Under the pieces are notes generated by a model. That model was not told the DNA's origin. It worked only from the letters and a program-made list of their open reading frames with translations, and did not search any database. Position numbers and translations under genes: made by a program. 59,006 nt of DNA. It comes from Gammaproteobacteria bacterium (lineage in GTDB: Bacteria > Pseudomonadota > Gammaproteobacteria > Pseudomonadales > Azotimanducaceae). Below are positions 17,102 to 24,576 of this stretch, piece by piece. The stretch lies in the NCBI GenBank assembly GCA_028821125.1, contig JAPPHD010000147.1:1-59006 (forward strand). Reading direction: 5' to 3'. Within the stretch, counting starts at the first letter, position 1. Every line of letters starts with the position of its first letter.

Positions 17102-17994
17102 GCGCCGGCCTCTTCGCGTATCAGCTTGAGGAAATCTCCCGCATTCACTGCGCGGATATGGAACTCCGACGGCCGCAGGTGTTTCATGCCGGACAAGGCA
17201 AAGCTCCGCAGAGCAGGCCCCCCGTATCCGATTACCCGGTCGCCGGCGATTTCGACCGTGGTGGCGTGCTTCTCGATTTCAGTGGCCACTGCCTGCGGCC
17301 GATCGACCACCAGCGAAACCGAGACATCGCCCAGGGTGCTGCCGAGTAGCGACCATAGTGCTCCGTTGGCCTTCACTCGACCATTCTTCAGCCATACGAC
17401 GTTGTCTGCGTTGTTGAGTTCCGCTTCGTTGTGTGTGGCAACAAGCAGAGTGGAACCGCTGGCGCGCAGTTCTTGCAGAAGGGCTGCCAGATTGCGGGCG
17501 AAGTTTGGGTCAAGCCCCGAGGTTGGTTCGTCGAGGACGGCAAGGTCAGGCCGGTGGGCGAGCGCAACGGTCAAGTCGACCCGACGCCGTTGGCCGGTTG
17601 AGAGCTTGCGATACGTCAGCTTCATCAACTCTCCCATGCCAAGTGCTTCCGCACATTCGTCGTGCCATAGTCCGTAGTGGGTTCGATGAATGCTCAGTAT
17701 TTCATTCACACGGACGCTGGGGCTCCAGGTGGTACCCTGTATCTGGGCACCGAGTGCCTGTCGACGCGATACGCGGGACCGAAACTCTGCCACTGGACAG
17801 CCAAATATCCGAACGCTTCCGGAATCGGGTTCGACCAGCCCCAGCACCGCTTCCAGGAAGGTGGATTTTCCGGAACCGTTGTGGCCGACAAATGCGTGGA
17901 CCTCTCCGGCAGGAAGCGCCAGATCGTCGACGGCGAGCAGGAACTCCCGCTGCCTGTTGATGCGTAGATCGGCTGCAATGACGGCATCTGACAT
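17098..17994 (-). CDS. ABC transporter ATP-binding protein
   Basis: 298 residues. Walker A is GHNGSGKST (residues 37-45), the signature is LSTGQRRRVDL, Walker B is LAVLDEPTSGLDP and the switch histidine lies in LLVATHNEAEL. The C-terminal about 80 residues are an extension after the nucleotide-binding domain. It overlaps the permease by 4 nt and sits 12 nt after the peptidase gene. Together with the permease it forms the export or immunity transporter of the cluster, comparable in place to the ABC genes of other azole-peptide clusters. Confidence 0.93.
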   Translation of the reverse strand: MSDAVIAADLRINRQREFLLAVDDLALPAGEVHAFVGHNGSGKSTFLEAVLGLVEPDSGSVRIFGCPVAEFRSRVSRRQALGAQIQGTTWSPSVRVNEILSIHRTHYGLWHDECAEALGMGELMKLTYRKLSTGQRRRVDLTVALAHRPDLAVLDEPTSGLDPNFARNLAALLQELRASGSTLLVATHNEAELNNADNVVWLKNGRVKANGALWSLLGSTLGDVSVSLVVDRPQAVATEIEKHATTVEIAGDRVIGYGGPALRSFALSGMKHLRPSEFHIRAVNAGDFLKLIREEAGA

Positions 17995-18006
17995 TTCAAG
18001 AACGAC

Positions 18007-19335
18007 TCATGATTGCTGCGCTATTTCACGCGCTCGGTGTCGGAATTGCTGCGCCAGATCCGGGTAGGGCAGGACGGCGGCCGCTTGGAAGAGCATGTTG
18101 GCGCAAGCACGCAAGTTGCGCCCGTATTCCATCGGTGAAGCGAGCTCGAACTTGATCGCAGCAGACAGAATGTCAGGACTGTCGGGGTGCTTACTCAGGC
18201 CTACCTCTGCGATCTGCTTGCCCCGATTGTAGCTTTCCGCTGCCGCAACGAAGTCGGTCGACATACGACTTCGCATGCCCTCGCGGCAGATGCAGAGTGC
18301 GTAGCTAATGGCCGCGTCGGGAAAGCGTTGAATGAAGGAGCTCAGCAACTGATCCAGATCGGTACTGGCCTGCTGTTCGTGAACAAAGTCATCGGACAGC
18401 AGCATGGTCATGAGAAGCATGGCATCGACCTGTTCGTTGACTTCGGAAACCTGCCGATTCTGTCGGACCTCCCGTAGCAACTCCTGCGCATTGCTCTGAT
18501 CGCCGGCGAGAAACGCCCGATGGACCCGCTGGTATAGCTTGTGCAATGAACCGTTCGATGCGCCCGGTTCGTCGTGGCCAGTGACCGTTACGTCGCTGAA
18601 TGCCGAGAGGGGACGCAAGTCTTCGATTTCAGTGCTTCTTACATGCGCGCACAGATTTTGAAAGTCCTGAATGCCTCGGCGTTCGATGATGCCATTGACG
18701 ATCAATGCGCACCGCGCGAAGATCGCGTTCGCCGTGCCTTCTCTCCAATGAAAGTCTGGATCGCCCTTCCAGCTTTTTGCCAACAGGCGATCCGTACTAG
18801 GGCCACCATCAGCCTGTTTCCGTAAACGAGCAAGCACCGCATCGCTGGCGGTCCCTACCGCGCTTTGCGCCATCAGTTCGGCGAATCCCTCGTCTAACAC
18901 ACGGTGACCTGAGAGCAGAAACGCGTGCGCTATTTCATGGATCAAGGTCTGCTCGTGGATGTTCTCTTTGGGCATTTGAATCAGTCGGATGCCGTCGATT
19001 TCAGCAATGCAGGCAGGCACGTTCCGCGGGTTCGCTGCATCAACCAAAACCAGCGGCTCAACCCCACGTAGGTAGCTGGCGATGCTCTCGTAGGCATTGT
19101 TGATTTGTTCAGGCAGGCTGGTTTGGCCGCTGTAGATCAGAAACAAATTTTTGTTTAAGCGAGAGATGGGCTGATCTGTATCCAGGCATCGTTCCAACTG
19201 GCCCAGAAGCTGCGTGCCGCTAATCACCGCTTGGAGTTCGTTGAGCGCCTCTCTGGCGCCATCAAGGTCCCGCCTTGAGAGGTGTTGAAGTGCGCGCTGA
19301 GTTTCGCCGCGCAGAATGTTCTTGAGATTCGTCAC
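18007..19335 (-). CDS. Predicted HExxH metallopeptidase with helical repeat tail
   Basis: 442 residues from GTG 19335. The segment HEIAH (H133, E134, H137) is followed 12 residues later by DEGFAELM, whose E149 is a good third zinc ligand; this is the gluzincin pattern HExxH...E. The N-terminal about 60 residues and the C-terminal half (about 255-442) are helical and look TPR-like (for example LYQRVHRAFLAGDQSNAQELLREV). No signal peptide, so it should be cytosolic. In an azole-peptide operon the obvious role is removing the leader from the modified precursor. It is not a known leader protease type that I recognise, so this is inference from motif and position. Confidence 0.7.
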   Translation of the reverse strand: MTNLKNILRGETQRALQHLSRRDLDGAREALNELQAVISGTQLLGQLERCLDTDQPISRLNKNLFLIYSGQTSLPEQINNAYESIASYLRGVEPLVLVDAANPRNVPACIAEIDGIRLIQMPKENIHEQTLIHEIAHAFLLSGHRVLDEGFAELMAQSAVGTASDAVLARLRKQADGGPSTDRLLAKSWKGDPDFHWREGTANAIFARCALIVNGIIERRGIQDFQNLCAHVRSTEIEDLRPLSAFSDVTVTGHDEPGASNGSLHKLYQRVHRAFLAGDQSNAQELLREVRQNRQVSEVNEQVDAMLLMTMLLSDDFVHEQQASTDLDQLLSSFIQRFPDAAISYALCICREGMRSRMSTDFVAAAESYNRGKQIAEVGLSKHPDSPDILSAAIKFELASPMEYGRNLRACANMLFQAAAVLPYPDLAQQFRHRAREIAQQS

Positions 19336-19365
19336 TGTTAAAGAGTCCCCATCCCAAACGGAGCT

Positions 19366-20214
19366 CTACGCGGCCGGCAGTGAGCTCTGCCTGTGACCTA
19401 CAAGCAGACACGCAGTAGCTGTTTCCGAAACACCGTCAATACCCAATAGATCGTTGACAAGCTCATCGTAGTAACCACCCCAATGCAGCGTACCCAAACC
19501 TTGTGCCGTTGCCGAAAGGTCGAGAATCAGAGGAATCATGCCGGCTTCCATCAACGCGAAACGGTAGCCACGGTAGCCGTATTTCACTACAGTTCGTTCA
19601 AGCAACGAGGTGATTAGAAAAATGGCTGATACGGTCCCCAGCACGTTCTCCCGATCGTTGAGCGCTTCTTCAATGGTGTGTTCAAAGGGCGCATTCGCGA
19701 TCACCTCCAGTTTGTGTTCCAGCGAGTTGTAGTGGGTTACGCATAGCGGTGCGCCTTCGACTCTCTGCGCCACCACATACACTTCGGATGGGCAAAGACC
19801 GCCACCTGAAGGGTAGGGCCGGAATTTGAGTTCCGCCTCTCCGATGCTGGAAACGGCTCTACGAGATGCAAAGCAGCTATGCAAAATGCCTGAAAGCTGA
19901 CTAAGCGTCAGATCTTGTGCAGCAAACTGGCGGGTAGAATGCCGCCGACTCAACAGGTCCTGAAAGTTCATGGTTTCGTCAGCGGGATGTGGGAGGTCGA
20001 TAGCCTCCAGTTCGCTATATGACTTGTAATTTGCGGCCGTCTCCAGTGCGGCGCGCTCGCTTGTAAGGTAGTCGTGAATTCGCTGCCCGTACACCCGGTC
20101 GTGAAACGGGTGGAGCTTGGTAACTTCATGCAGTTGCTCAACCTCTTCCAATTGAGTTGGAGTAAAACCTACTGGCGACAGGTAAGTAGACACTCTGGAT
20201 TTTGTCTTGAACAT
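19366..20214 (-). CDS. SagB-type FMN-dependent azoline dehydrogenase
   Basis: 282 residues of the nitroreductase-like SagB/McbC family, which oxidise azolines to aromatic azoles. Seen are LSRRHSTRQFAAQDLTLSQL (flavin phosphate binding), FRPYPSGGGLCPSEVYVV, and the C-terminal YRFALMEAGMIPLILDLSATAQGLG block. The first about 60 residues are a helical extension. It starts 5 nt after the YcaO stop, so coupling is likely. Its presence predicts that at least some rings in the product are oxazoles or thiazoles rather than azolines. Confidence 0.9.
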   Translation of the reverse strand: MFKTKSRVSTYLSPVGFTPTQLEEVEQLHEVTKLHPFHDRVYGQRIHDYLTSERAALETAANYKSYSELEAIDLPHPADETMNFQDLLSRRHSTRQFAAQDLTLSQLSGILHSCFASRRAVSSIGEAELKFRPYPSGGGLCPSEVYVVAQRVEGAPLCVTHYNSLEHKLEVIANAPFEHTIEEALNDRENVLGTVSAIFLITSLLERTVVKYGYRGYRFALMEAGMIPLILDLSATAQGLGTLHWGGYYDELVNDLLGIDGVSETATACLLVGHRQSSLPAA

Positions 20215-20219
20215 GGATT

Positions 20220-21524
20220 TCAGGGGAATGGGTGCGGACGGTCGTTGATGTATCCTCGGAACGGTTGTTTCAGCGCATCCGAAAACTCGATCAGACGACG
20301 CGTGTCCAAGTGCTGACGACCGCTTCCACAGCTCAGCGGTTGAACGTCGTTGATGAAGGTGCGCATCACCGGTACGTTGAGGTCGCGAAACTCCGTCGGC
20401 GCAATGTCGGCGGCGTAGCAGTGACGGTTTCTCGTCCTGAGATGCTCGATTAGTTGCTCCAATGGCGATCCGTCCCGATCGAACACCGCAGCTGGAACTC
20501 GCTGTTCGTTGCCTTCAAACAGGAAGGATGCTGCCTCTGAGTTTTCCGGGTGGGTGTAGTAGAGCACGTGATCGCGAAACTCCCCCAACTCCTGCCGTGA
20601 CGGCACGACGTCGCCTCTGCGCCGCATATCGAATATCCAGTTCGCAGTGTGGAAGGCCTCAACTGCAGCTTCTATTATTGCGTCGCTCAAGAAAAGTCTT
20701 GTGCTGGCACCTATCGCGAGGCCGCGCCCTTCGGCCAGGTATCCCGCTGCCAGTACGCTTGGAACTCCCAAATCTGTGGTGATATCAAAGAACCGCAGTT
20801 TCACGGGGGCACTCGCCAGCAAATGCAGCATCGTTGCCGGCAGGCGGTCTGTATGGTTAGCCAGGTTGATCTCTGGCGGCGACCGGCGCAGATTCCAGTG
20901 GACGGAAAAAGAGTCGCGCTCGATAACTTCCAGTAAGCCTGATAACAGTGCATGATCCACTGACTTTCCGGCGGCACAGCCAGTCGAGTAACCGGCGTCG
21001 TGCTGTTCATGTGGGCGGCCTTCGTAGCCAAGATACGTGAACGATGCGGGCACCAGCGCGTTGGAACCCGTGGTTAGGTTTTTCGCTGGTACCCAGCCGC
21101 TCTCAAGGCTGTCATCGTAGCGCACGAAGGAAAAGTCCGGTGCTGAATACTGGTCATCGGTAAAGAAGATCAGACGCTCTGGAGATAAACGGTCCTTGTC
21201 GGCTAGATTCCGCCCTGAAGCGATCAGCAACCCGTCAGATTCGCAGACATGTGCAGCATAGCGTTCCAAACACTCACCAATAGTTGACCAGAGTGCATCA
21301 ATCCTATTCAGTCCGGCACCCGACCCTTGCGTAACTGCTTGTCGTTCGGATCGTTCAACGCCCGGGCGGCTGAATGGATTCTGGAATTCAGCGACAAAGA
21401 TGTAGAGTTCAGCATCGGTGGTCTGCAGCGGAACTTCCACAATACTCTGGATCAGTCCGATCTCAGGGTCGTACACCCTGTCGAGCAGGGCCAGCAGGTT
21501 GGGATCCTCTAACCCGGCGGTCAT
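20220..21524 (-). CDS. YcaO-domain cyclodehydratase (azoline-forming, D protein)
   Basis: 434 residues from ATG 21524. A GTG at 21599 would extend it into the preceding gene, but similarity starts after the ATG. ATP-binding YcaO motifs are S80-xxx-E84-xx-E87-R88 (STIGECLER) and E199/E202-R203 (LLEVIERD). The C-terminus ends PHPFP, an exact match to the PxPxP end of azoline-forming YcaO enzymes. It should use ATP to cyclise Cys, Ser and Thr of the precursor. The third conserved block reads EAAVEAFH, with His where Gln is usual. It lies 16 nt after the E1-like partner and 5 nt before the dehydrogenase. Confidence 0.95.
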   Translation of the reverse strand: MTAGLEDPNLLALLDRVYDPEIGLIQSIVEVPLQTTDAELYIFVAEFQNPFSRPGVERSERQAVTQGSGAGLNRIDALWSTIGECLERYAAHVCESDGLLIASGRNLADKDRLSPERLIFFTDDQYSAPDFSFVRYDDSLESGWVPAKNLTTGSNALVPASFTYLGYEGRPHEQHDAGYSTGCAAGKSVDHALLSGLLEVIERDSFSVHWNLRRSPPEINLANHTDRLPATMLHLLASAPVKLRFFDITTDLGVPSVLAAGYLAEGRGLAIGASTRLFLSDAIIEAAVEAFHTANWIFDMRRRGDVVPSRQELGEFRDHVLYYTHPENSEAASFLFEGNEQRVPAAVFDRDGSPLEQLIEHLRTRNRHCYAADIAPTEFRDLNVPVMRTFINDVQPLSCGSGRQHLDTRRLIEFSDALKQPFRGYINDRPHPFP

Positions 21525-21540
21525 TGAACCATCGTTCGCA

Positions 21541-22446
21541 TCAGAGTATTGAGCGCACGGCGCGCATCGGTTTACTTGCAACCTTGGAACAGGCTTCACA
21601 GCGCGGGACCTTCAACACGCGTTGGGTGGACGTGTCTAGTGAAACAAAGTCAAATGAGTAAATGACTCCCGGTTCGAACAACCCGAAAGCACCTGTCACT
21701 GTACACAACACGGCGCGAGCAAGAAGGTAGTTGATCAACCCGGCGGCAACTTGACTGGGTCGTGGTTGCGTTTCCGTCGCTGCGTACGCTTGGTAGGCTG
21801 CATGCTCCGCTGGAAATGGCGTGTTTGCCTCAACGCGCGCGGTGTAGCATTGATAGCAGGCGGATTGCCTTGGCAAGACCAAGGGTCCGACGACGATCCT
21901 CGACATTTCTCGGTAGACGAAAAAGCATGGCAACCCTTGTCGCAATGCGAGTGCGTTGGTGGCGCTGAATTGCTGCGGATTCTGTCTGTCCTGGCAGTCC
22001 ACCAGAAAGGTAGCATCAGGGGCGCTGCATGCGTTCGCCACTCCCAGCATAGGCAGGCACTCGCGCAAAACACTAGCCAACCACCCTTCGCCACGGACCA
22101 GGGCTCGGGCATCCTCCAGCGACGCGAGAGGCGTCGCAAGAGCCGCTCCTTGATCGGACCAGCGCAACACATAGTCGTACACATCGAGTGCCCAATCGCT
22201 ACCGGCAGCCGGTCTGGATGTAATGGCCCTGCGGGACACTAGCAGGCGGGCGAGCTCAGTGGCGATGCGATTATTCGGGCTGTTGACAATCCCGTGCTCG
22301 CCGAATTCCTCCAGGCACCGGGCAACCGTTTCTGCGTCAGAGTCGAACGTAATATGGTTGCCGTCCGGGAACCTGAGTTGAAGGCGCTTGCCACCGTCGA
22401 ATACCGTCCAAGTCAATAGCGGGTCGAGACGTTGCACGGAATCCAC
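21541..22446 (-). CDS. E1-like cyclodehydratase partner with leader-binding (RRE) domain
   Basis: 301 residues from GTG 22446; an in-frame GTG lies 3 codons later. Residues about 1-80 (RLQLRFPDGNHITF, then a winged-helix-like stretch) fit an RRE leader-recognition domain. The rest resembles the ThiF/E1-like partner of azole-peptide cyclodehydratases. Two CxxC pairs, C197/C200 (ACYQCYTA) and C283/C286 (RCEACSK), form the expected zinc site. It should hold the precursor leader and activate the YcaO enzyme encoded next. The start has no strong ribosome site, and 72 nt separate it from the precursor stop. Confidence 0.88.
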   Translation of the reverse strand: MDSVQRLDPLLTWTVFDGGKRLQLRFPDGNHITFDSDAETVARCLEEFGEHGIVNSPNNRIATELARLLVSRRAITSRPAAGSDWALDVYDYVLRWSDQGAALATPLASLEDARALVRGEGWLASVLRECLPMLGVANACSAPDATFLVDCQDRQNPQQFSATNALALRQGLPCFFVYREMSRIVVGPLVLPRQSACYQCYTARVEANTPFPAEHAAYQAYAATETQPRPSQVAAGLINYLLARAVLCTVTGAFGLFEPGVIYSFDFVSLDTSTQRVLKVPRCEACSKVASKPMRAVRSIL

Positions 22447-22518
22447 ACTCGGTGAGCCGCTTTCGGCCTTCGTAGTCGCTGGCTGGCCAGCTATAGGCGC
22501 GCCCCTCGAGGCAAAGTG

Positions 22519-22689
22519 CTACTTCGGCAAGATGATGGTTGCTGCGCAGGTTGTGGTAGAGGTCGAACTGCAACGACCGGCTACGATTTTACCCCTCTGA
22601 ATGTTACATCGTTTGACGTCCGGGGATGGGTAGTATCGAAGTACACCGGTATGGGTGGTGCGGAGACTCGTAGACTGCATTGATTCCAT
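22519..22689 (-). CDS. Azole-peptide (LAP/TOMM) precursor peptide
   Basis: 56 residues, too short for routine ORF calling. The ATG at 22689 has AAGGAG six nt upstream. The N-terminal part (about 1-38, MESMQSTSLRTTH... to KIVAG) would be the leader. The C-terminal end RCSSTSTTTCAATIILPK would be the core: C40-S41-S42-T43-S44-T45-T46-T47-C48 are nine consecutive residues that can be cyclised, with T51 as a tenth. The Arg-Cys-rich block followed by Ile-Ile recalls plantazolicin (RCTCTTII). It is the first gene of an operon with YcaO, E1-like/RRE and SagB-type enzymes. Cleavage before R39 is proposed by analogy only. Confidence 0.88.
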   Translation of the reverse strand: MESMQSTSLRTTHTGVLRYYPSPDVKRCNIQRGKIVAGRCSSTSTTTCAATIILPK

Positions 22690-22695
22690 GCTCAA

Positions 22696-22701
22696 CTCCT
22701 T
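22696..22701 (-). promoter_or_regulatory. Strong ribosome binding site of the precursor gene
   Basis: On the minus strand AAGGAG is followed by TTGAGC and then the ATG of the precursor. It is the strongest Shine-Dalgarno in the operon and decides the start. It fits the high expression needed for a peptide substrate. Confidence 0.85.
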
Positions 22702-22716
22702 AAATGGGCACTTTTC

Positions 22717-22737
22717 AAAAACGAATCAGCAATTCGC
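22717..22737 (-). other. Small hairpin with T-run in the precursor leader
   Basis: The minus strand reads GCGAAT-TGCTG-ATTCG-TTTTT: a 5-6 bp stem followed by five T, between the proposed promoter and the ribosome site. It could act as a weak attenuator or be chance; the stem is short. Confidence 0.3.
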
Positions 22738-22744
22738 GCTTGTC

Positions 22745-22774
22745 ATGGTACGAAACTGAACCGAGGGACGTCAA
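22745..22774 (-). promoter_or_regulatory. Possible promoter of the azole-peptide operon
   Basis: TTGACG (22769-22774) and TACCAT (22745-22750) are 18 nt apart on the minus strand, about 55 nt before the precursor start. A perfect TTGACA at 22849-22854 lies further upstream but lacks a good -10. The stretch 22690-22910 holds no other gene that I can support. Confidence 0.4.
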
Positions 22775-22910
22775 CCAACAATGAACGCCCCTTTTCTTAC
22801 GTTTGCTGTCTCCCAGCGCGAATTCTCCGACCCCACGTTTACCAGAACTGTCAAGTCTTGGCCGAACAGTTACGAAAGGACCATGGCCAAAGCATTGCGA
22901 GGGCGGCAGT

Positions 22911-24464
22911 TCAAACGATCCTCGACCCTGACCGGCCCCAATACTTGTCTTTGAGCAGTCGCTTATAGAGCTTGCCCGTGGGCAGCCTCGGCAACTCGTC
23001 GATGAAATCAATGCTCTTCGGGCACTTGTAGTGGGCGATGCGGTCGCGGGTGTAGGCGAGCAGTTCGGCCGCCAGCTCATCGCTTTCGGGGACGCCGCCG
23101 GCGAGCTGTACCACGGCCTTTACCGCTTCGCCCATCTCCTCGTCGGGCACGCCGACCACGGCGACATCAAGCACCTTCTCGTGCATGATCATGGCGTCCT
23201 CGATTTCCTGGGGGTAGATGTTCACGCCGCCGCTGATGATCATGAAGGTCGCGCGGTCGGTGAGGTACAGGAAACCGTCCGCGTCCACGTAACCCACGTC
23301 GCCGAGGGCCGTCCAGGTGGGATGCTCCGGATGCTGGGCGGAGCGGGTCTTCTCGGAGTCCTTGTAGTACTCGAACGGCAGTTGCGGCATCTCGAAATAG
23401 ACGATTCCCGCTTCGCCCACCGGCAGTTCCCCGCCGTCCTCGTCGCAGATGTGGATGACCCCCACAAGCGGCTTGCCGACCGTGCCCGGATGCTCGAGCC
23501 ACTCCTGGGGGGTCACGTGGGTCAGGCCGTTGAACTCGGTGCCGGCGTAGTATTCGTAGAGGATCGGCCCCCACCAGTCCAGCATCTGCCGTTTCACGGC
23601 TTCGGGGCAGGGCGCGGCAGCGTGGATCGCCACCTTGTGCGAGGAGAGGTCGAATCCGAGGCGGTCTTCGTCGGTGAGCTTCAACATCCGGCTGAACATG
23701 GTCGGCACCCACTGGCTGTGGGTGACGCGATGTTCCTCGATGGCCCTGAGAGCCCCGACGGCATCGAATCGGGGCATCATCACTACGGTGCCCCCCAGTG
23801 TCTGTACCGCGATGCAGAACGATATCGGAGCGGAGTGATACAGGGGTGCGGGGGACAGGTACACGCTGGACTCGTCGAGCGCCCACAGCATCTTCAGCAC
23901 CGCGGTCAGCGGGCCGGGGTCTTCATGAATCATCTGGTCGGGCGGGGGCCGCACGATTCCCTTGGGCCGCCCGGTGGTGCCGGAGCTGTAGAGCATGAAG
24001 GCGCCCGCCGGCTCTTCCGCCAGATTTGTTGCCGGAAACCCCGCGATCGATTCCTCGTAGGGTTCGTAGCCATCGACGACGCCATCGACCATCAGCCAGG
24101 TATGGCACCGGGACGCAAAGGGCGGAATCTCCGCGGCGACACTGCCCAGGTGAGCGGATGCGATGAGCGCCTGTGCCTCGCAGTTGTCGACGATATAACC
24201 CGCCTCCTCGGCGGTGAGATAGCGGTTGACGGTGGTGATGTAGAGCCCGGAACGGAGCGCGGCCCAGACTACTTCGAAGAAGCGGAGGTTGTTTTCCATG
24301 AAGACGGCAATGTGATCGCCCCGGCGCAGGCCATGTCCCCACAAGAGCTGGGCCAGCCGATTGGACCGTTCGTTGAGTTGGCCGTGCGTGACCGCCTCGC
24401 CGGTCACGGCGTGCACGGCCGCCGGCTTGTCCGGAAATTCAATGCCCCACTTGCCCGGATACAT
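22911..24464 (-). CDS. Acyl-CoA synthetase (AMP-forming, ANL superfamily)
   Basis: 517 residues from ATG 24464 (GGGGG upstream); the frame extends further but without similarity. ANL motifs are YSSGTTGRPKGIVRPP (P-loop), EYYAGTEFNG (adenylate binding), GDVGYVDADGFLYLTDR (hinge) and PTGKLYKRLLKDKY with the C-terminal lysine. It activates a carboxylic acid with ATP to acyl-AMP and then acyl-CoA. It is divergent from an amidohydrolase gene and would feed the degradation genes around it. The substrate is not clear. It borders the peptide operon but has the GC-rich composition of the rest of the window, so it is probably not part of it. Confidence 0.93.
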   Translation of the reverse strand: MYPGKWGIEFPDKPAAVHAVTGEAVTHGQLNERSNRLAQLLWGHGLRRGDHIAVFMENNLRFFEVVWAALRSGLYITTVNRYLTAEEAGYIVDNCEAQALIASAHLGSVAAEIPPFASRCHTWLMVDGVVDGYEPYEESIAGFPATNLAEEPAGAFMLYSSGTTGRPKGIVRPPPDQMIHEDPGPLTAVLKMLWALDESSVYLSPAPLYHSAPISFCIAVQTLGGTVVMMPRFDAVGALRAIEEHRVTHSQWVPTMFSRMLKLTDEDRLGFDLSSHKVAIHAAAPCPEAVKRQMLDWWGPILYEYYAGTEFNGLTHVTPQEWLEHPGTVGKPLVGVIHICDEDGGELPVGEAGIVYFEMPQLPFEYYKDSEKTRSAQHPEHPTWTALGDVGYVDADGFLYLTDRATFMIISGGVNIYPQEIEDAMIMHEKVLDVAVVGVPDEEMGEAVKAVVQLAGGVPESDELAAELLAYTRDRIAHYKCPKSIDFIDELPRLPTGKLYKRLLKDKYWGRSGSRIV

Positions 24465-24576
24465 GTTGCCCCCGTTGCCGCGAAAAGAGCGCATGGTGGC
24501 AGATGCGGCGTTTTTTGGGAACGGCGTCCGGTTAAACTTGCGTAGCGAGGACACTACCCGGCGGAAACTGGCGGAT

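Noticed and set aside
22337-22573. 78-codon minus-strand open frame overlapping the precursor and the E1-like start
   Set aside because: It reads the precursor core in another frame, has no ribosome site and shows no family resemblance; the precursor frame has AAGGAG and a Cys/Ser/Thr-rich core.
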